A stretch of DNA of 64,000 nt, taken from Paragorgia papillata. Its lineage: Eukaryota > Cnidaria > Anthozoa > Scleralcyonacea > Coralliidae. The stretch covers positions 1,163,001 to 1,227,000 of the forward strand of contig JAWNZC010000229.1 of the NCBI GenBank assembly GCA_035771165.1, read 5' to 3'. Below the pieces are notes generated by a model. The model was not told where the DNA came from, ran no database searches, and saw only the letters and a program-made list of their open reading frames with translations. Each line of letters opens with the position of its first letter. Within the stretch, counting starts at the first letter, position 1. Positions 59,660 through 64,000 of this stretch are shown here, piece after piece. A program made the position numbers and the translations under genes.

Positions 59660-61049
59660 TTCTTAAGATAGACGGAAGATGTGTACATAGACGTGCGGAA
59701 ATATAAAATGTGTTTTTTCGTTGACCTGGTAATTTAACACTCGAAATAAATTCAATTTAATTCAAGCATCTGGCATGTATTTTTGTATATCATATAAAAA
59801 AGTCCTATACTCCCAAAAATAAAGCAGTAAACTCTAATGTATTTCATATTAAACAAAATGAAAATCTCAGTTATAACTCATATATGCAAACACATATTAT
59901 CAAAGCCATATCCATGCAACCACAGTGACCCAAGCAAACAGTGCAGGAGCTTTAACAAAATAATCTCATTAGCATGCAGCTATTGTATTTGGCCAACATG
60001 GCCGCCGTATCTTTGTCTCGCGGGAAAATAATTTTTTTTTTCAAAATGGGCGCCCCTTAAACAACAGATTATTACTCTATACGAAGCTTTTACTCGTCAT
60101 AGCGCTGTTACTGAAAAAGAAAAGGCTCCTGTGGCGTAATAAATATAGAAATAAGAGTTTCTAAGTGCGAAAAATATTCGAAACAAGGGAAGAATCAGGA
60201 CAATTTCACAAGTTGGTGTGTGTTTGAAGTGCTTGGTTTTCTTCTAGAGACTGGGTCCTAATTTGTCTTGTTTCACCAGACTTCGGTTTTCATTTTTTTT
60301 GCTTACTTAATTCATCGGTGATCATCGGGGTGATCCGGGGAAACAAATTTTTTTGGTTCTTGCGATAATCCGCGATGATCGGGGATTTTCCCCGATTGTC
60401 GGTTTTCGTCGCAATTCATCGCAAAGCTGTATCGACGATGATCGGCGATATACCTGAACAACGCATAAGAAAGAATCCCATGCAGAACAAGAATTAAATA
60501 TTGCCAAATTAAGGAAAGAATCGACTAAACTGCTCAGAAATTTTTAGTTTTTTTTGTTTTTTTCTTTTTTTAATGATTCGCCCACATATATATAAAATTT
60601 AAAAGTTCACTTTGTAAATTAATTGTTTTAGTTTTTGGGCTAGAGGTCTATTTGAAACCTTGATAGGCTTTTTGTTAAAGACCCTTAGTAGAGTTTGTTA
60701 AAACATGCATATGCTATTTGCATTGATTCAGTCCAGTAATTGATGTAATAATTGATATATTTACATATAAATTGAATATTAATGTCAGTTCCAAATAGAC
60801 GGTTGAAGAAATTTGTAATTATACAATCCATAACTTATAATTAAATTAAGAAGGAAAAAAAAAACCCCAAAAAAACAACCAAAAAAAAGCCAAAAAAAAA
60901 CAACCAAAAAAAAGCCAAAAAAAACCAACCAAAAAAAAACCCCAAAAAAACAAAAACAACAACAAGCAAAACAAAACAAGGTAAATAACGCTACAATTAT
61001 ACAATGGCAATATATACTAACATAAGCTAAATGAAGAAGAGTACTTTTG
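59660..61049. other. noncoding intergenic sequence
   Basis: Contains a cluster of GATGATCGG-type words at 60300-60460 and an A-rich low-complexity tract at 60856-60965. No gene supported. Confidence 0.5.
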
Positions 61050-61560
61050 CAAGAACTTGAATAAACTAACTTTGTTCCGGCATTTCCAGGTAATATTTTT
61101 TGGAGTGTTTTTTAAAGGTATTATAAGATTTTATAATTTTGAGCTCTACTTTTAGGTTATTCCAAATGTCAACCCCTTTATTTGAGAGCATGTGTTTTCT
61201 GTAATTTGTTCTTTTATAAGATTTATGTAGTTTTTTTGAATTTCTTGTATCATGATGAATTTCATCATTATAGTTATAAAATAATTGTCAAATATTTCAG
61301 GTAAATCTTTAACACAGTTGTATCGAAACATGAATAAACTGGTCAGATAGTCATTGATTTGAAATATATTCAATAAATTTAGGCTTTTGAAAAGTGGTTT
61401 TGTATGATCAATATATGATTTAAATGCAATTAAATGCACAATTTTCTTTTGTATTTTCAATATTTTTTGAATCCTTGTTGGATGCGTGTGTTACCCCATA
61501 TTAAATTACCATAAGTGAGATATGGATAAATTATGAAGATTTCGCCAAACACGCAATATT
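61050..61560 (-). pseudogene. LINE C-terminal relic
   Basis: On the minus strand: GNLIWGNT-like residues, then KIQKKIVHLIAFKSYIDHT, LFKSLNLLNIFQINDYLTSL and FRYN..KDLPEIFDNYF in order, the RT thumb region of a CR1/Jockey-like LINE. Frame changes near 61470 and 61250. Confidence 0.75.
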
Positions 61561-63790
61561 GAATTCTCGACCTAAATATTCAGTTGCTACATTAGGCTTA
61601 GATGAATGCAATACACAATATTATATGGCGCAGCCCTAAGAATCATTTGAATTTTACCATTCTTGACCATGCAATCGGCAGTTAAGAATGTTCTATTACA
61701 GTCATCAGTAAACGTGTGTGAGAAGAAACCTAGAACGTGTTTGTACTCATCGAACATGCATGATCAGAGATATAACTGTCCAACCCAACACAGCTATCTC
61801 GTTATGATATCATGTATGGGAGGTATAAAACCTTACAACGTTACCATATTGATTATTGGTACGTAGACGCCCACGGAATTCAGACTTTATATATACTGCA
61901 GAACAGTTCAAACAGTAAGTACAGTATATAAAATGATATAAACAGACATTACCTGACTATGTCAGTTTCTTACTATTCAAGAAAATATCGTTACTGCTCT
62001 ACGAGCTAAAGAAGAATCAAAAGGTTGTTTTTATGCACGAATGATTTCTTTGACATTATATACTATAGTCGTTATAATCAAAAGACTAAAACCCATCTGG
62101 TAATTAATATATATAGATCATAGAAACTGATCTTTTGAACATTATAAACAGTTAATATGTACACTACAGTACCTGAAGTAGTTTGTCAAACGATATTACT
62201 ACAAAATGAAGCAGTAACGATAACAGTTTGCTTGTCACAACTATAGATGTTGGCCATCACACTTGTTATTAACGCCGCTGTACTAACGCTTCATTGGCGA
62301 CGCGTGACAAACTCATCTGAATAAAGGACTATATGATAAACTAGAAGTTACTATCGCAAGTGAAGTGCTGCCTCGTTATTGAGACGAAAATCCTGATTAG
62401 TTTCCTGATGTTTCACCAAATTTGTAAAATAAGCTCTGAGTTAATAATATTAATTACAACAGTCAGAGTATTTATAGATTTATTTTCAATTTTTTAATTA
62501 GAACATTTAAAATTATACATACAACTTATCTCTTGATATAACTGGCAAGGGTTTTGACAAGATACACACTATTATAATATACAGGTACAAATATTTATTA
62601 AATGTCTCTTGCTGTGGGAAAGCTGCCAAAGTAATTCCAAGTGTCTCATGTTATAACAATTGTAGAGCTGAAAAATTAGAGCAATATACCATGAAATTCA
62701 TCAACGTATTTTGCAGAATTTGTGCGTTAGCACTTTGGAGTTGTCCATTGTTTATAATCTCTGATTTTTACTAGTCCTTGGTAACAATGCACTATACTTT
62801 CAAGGAGTTTTACTATAGTCATTGATAAGTAACAATCCATCATTGGAACATAGTATATTTTCTAAGAAAATTTGTAATACTGTACAGCAAACATGGTTAT
62901 CCAAAGAGTAGGAGTGAGTAATACTTCTGTTGTAAGTGAATCACACTTTTCCAACAGTGCTTTGAGTGAAATGATAATCCAGTTCTTCTCAGATTTCAAC
63001 ATACAGGCAGTGCATCGCATGTAGTTTATTACAGACAGAAAGATACAGATGTAGTGTATACCGTATATATATATATGGATATATAACCAGATACTGCAAC
63101 TCTTTGTGTGGAAATTGACGATTGAAACCAAATGTGTAGTTTATAATTCTTAAATCACACGTGCTGTATGAAATAGCATCTTGTAGATATACTGTATAGC
63201 AATCCCGAAAAGTGAAGAGATGGTATTTTGTATACTTCAATTTATGGTATTCAATAGCTAACACTGAGATCCATTGTCATTAGTGAATGAATGAGTTTTC
63301 TTAGTTTCCCATGAAGAAGAACAGTTTGATAGTTGATTTCTTTTGAGAAGACTTTGTAGTTACACGTGGCCAGCCAACATTGTTTATCAAAAATTATAGA
63401 AATCTATAAAAGAATAACATTGTTTGTTAGCATGCATACAAGTATATACAGTTCACAAAGAACACAGGGAATTGGATTGGATTACAATTTAGAGGTGATG
63501 AATGATTTTCATTGTATAAGAGATGAAAACTTACCATTGACCTTGCCAATCATCTTTAGTAATTTTATAACTATACAAAAGACACCTGATTATAAATTAA
63601 AGTAGTTCTAATTTATGAGTTAAAACTGAAATGGATAACACATTTCATTGAATAACATGCACATAGCAGTACATGTCGATGTAACTGAGATACACAATTG
63701 AAATCCCCTGATATTATTCAACGTCAATGGTTTGGTGAGTTATATGCACTACAGGTAATCTGTGCCAAATGATCAAGCCTGTTTTCTTCT
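61561..63790. other. noncoding intergenic sequence
   Basis: No gene supported. One segment, 61712-61860, has an acceptor-like CTATTACAG, an open frame with four cysteines and a GTACGT donor; it is listed only as a candidate in the findings. Confidence 0.45.
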
Positions 63791-64000
63791 TCAAAGCCTA
63801 AACTGTAAATTTGCTGATGACTTCAAGCTTGTCAATCTTTCGTAAGTCATTGATTCAATAACACAGGATGACAGTGTTTTCGCTCTGCTGATGGCAACAG
63901 ATGAGACTCCAGCAGTTCTCTCAGATTTACCAATATCTATCCAAGCCTTTGGTAGAGTGAGTTCTTGGCTTTTGTGTATTGTTAGAGCCCAAGCAATTAG
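63791..64000 (-). CDS. PIF1/Helitron-type helicase, C-terminal end (partial)
   Basis: Minus-strand frame open from the window edge to a TGA at 63793-63791, 69 residues. AWALTIHKSQELTLPKAWIDIG and GVSSVAISRAKTL are the last helicase motifs (V and VI) of the PIF1 superfamily. The protein ends soon afterwards with SMTYERLTSLKSS. Such isolated C-termini usually belong to Helitron Rep-helicases or captured PIF1 genes. The 5' part lies outside the window. The frame is intact within view. Confidence 0.82.
   Translation of the reverse strand, partial: LIAWALTIHKSQELTLPKAWIDIGKSERTAGVSSVAISRAKTLSSCVIESMTYERLTSLKSSANLQFRL

Noticed and set aside
60785..60979. 64-codon frame of Phe, Trp and Gly residues
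   Set aside because: Translation of an A-rich low-complexity tract.

Overview
The window looks like a piece of a nuclear genome from an early-branching animal, most likely a cnidarian (anthozoan or hydrozoan; species not determined). It is AT-rich. Its host genes are split by GT-AG introns, and one encodes a signal peptide, a PAN/Apple domain and a fibrinogen-like domain, a combination common in cnidarians. The mobile elements (tyrosine-recombinase retrotransposon, Ty3/gypsy, Penelope with hammerhead ribozymes, Crypton-type recombinase, LINEs, 5S-derived SINE, hAT and TTAA-type MITEs, Helitron/PIF1 helicase) also fit. There are no bacterial operons and no CRISPR arrays.

Host genes. Gene A (+, 9577-23634) is a five-exon secreted PAN plus fibrinogen-related protein of 351 predicted residues. 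Its third exon is only 55 nt and was found because it restores the reading phase. Genes B (+, 30025-42962) and C (+, 47010-51071) are paralogues with four exons each. They have the same intron phases (1, 1, 2) and an identical 39-nt second exon length. Each encodes a small single-pass membrane protein: signal peptide, about 20-residue ectodomain with two cysteines, one membrane helix, and a tyrosine-bearing cytoplasmic tail. I do not recognise this family and think it is the most interesting gene content here. Gene D (-, 56802-54429) is a four-helix membrane protein resembling TMEM272; its first splice junction is unresolved.

Mobile layout. Positions 1-4844 hold an Ngaro/DIRS-type element on the minus strand, with Gag-like, RT-RNase H and tyrosine recombinase ORFs all open. 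From 4845 to 7640 there are palindromic GAGTTA repeats, a LINE RT relic and about 1.2 kb of tetranucleotide repeats. Intron 2 of gene A contains a three-level nest: an old minus-strand coiled-coil/CCCH coding element, a Ty3/gypsy element (11510-18609) inside it, and a 1,467-bp TIR element (16522-17988) inside the gypsy gag. Intron 4 of gene A is almost entirely a 21-bp minisatellite. Intron 3 of gene B (about 9 kb) holds a 5S-SINE, nested LINEs, a two-exon Crypton-type recombinase gene on the opposite strand, and a decayed Penelope element with a hammerhead ribozyme at each end. Between genes are many fold-back elements, most without coding capacity. The right edge cuts a PIF1/Helitron-type helicase on the minus strand.

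Limits: gene models come from reading splice sites, phases and domain motifs by eye. No transcript, alignment or database search was available, and element family names are inferred from motifs and termini.
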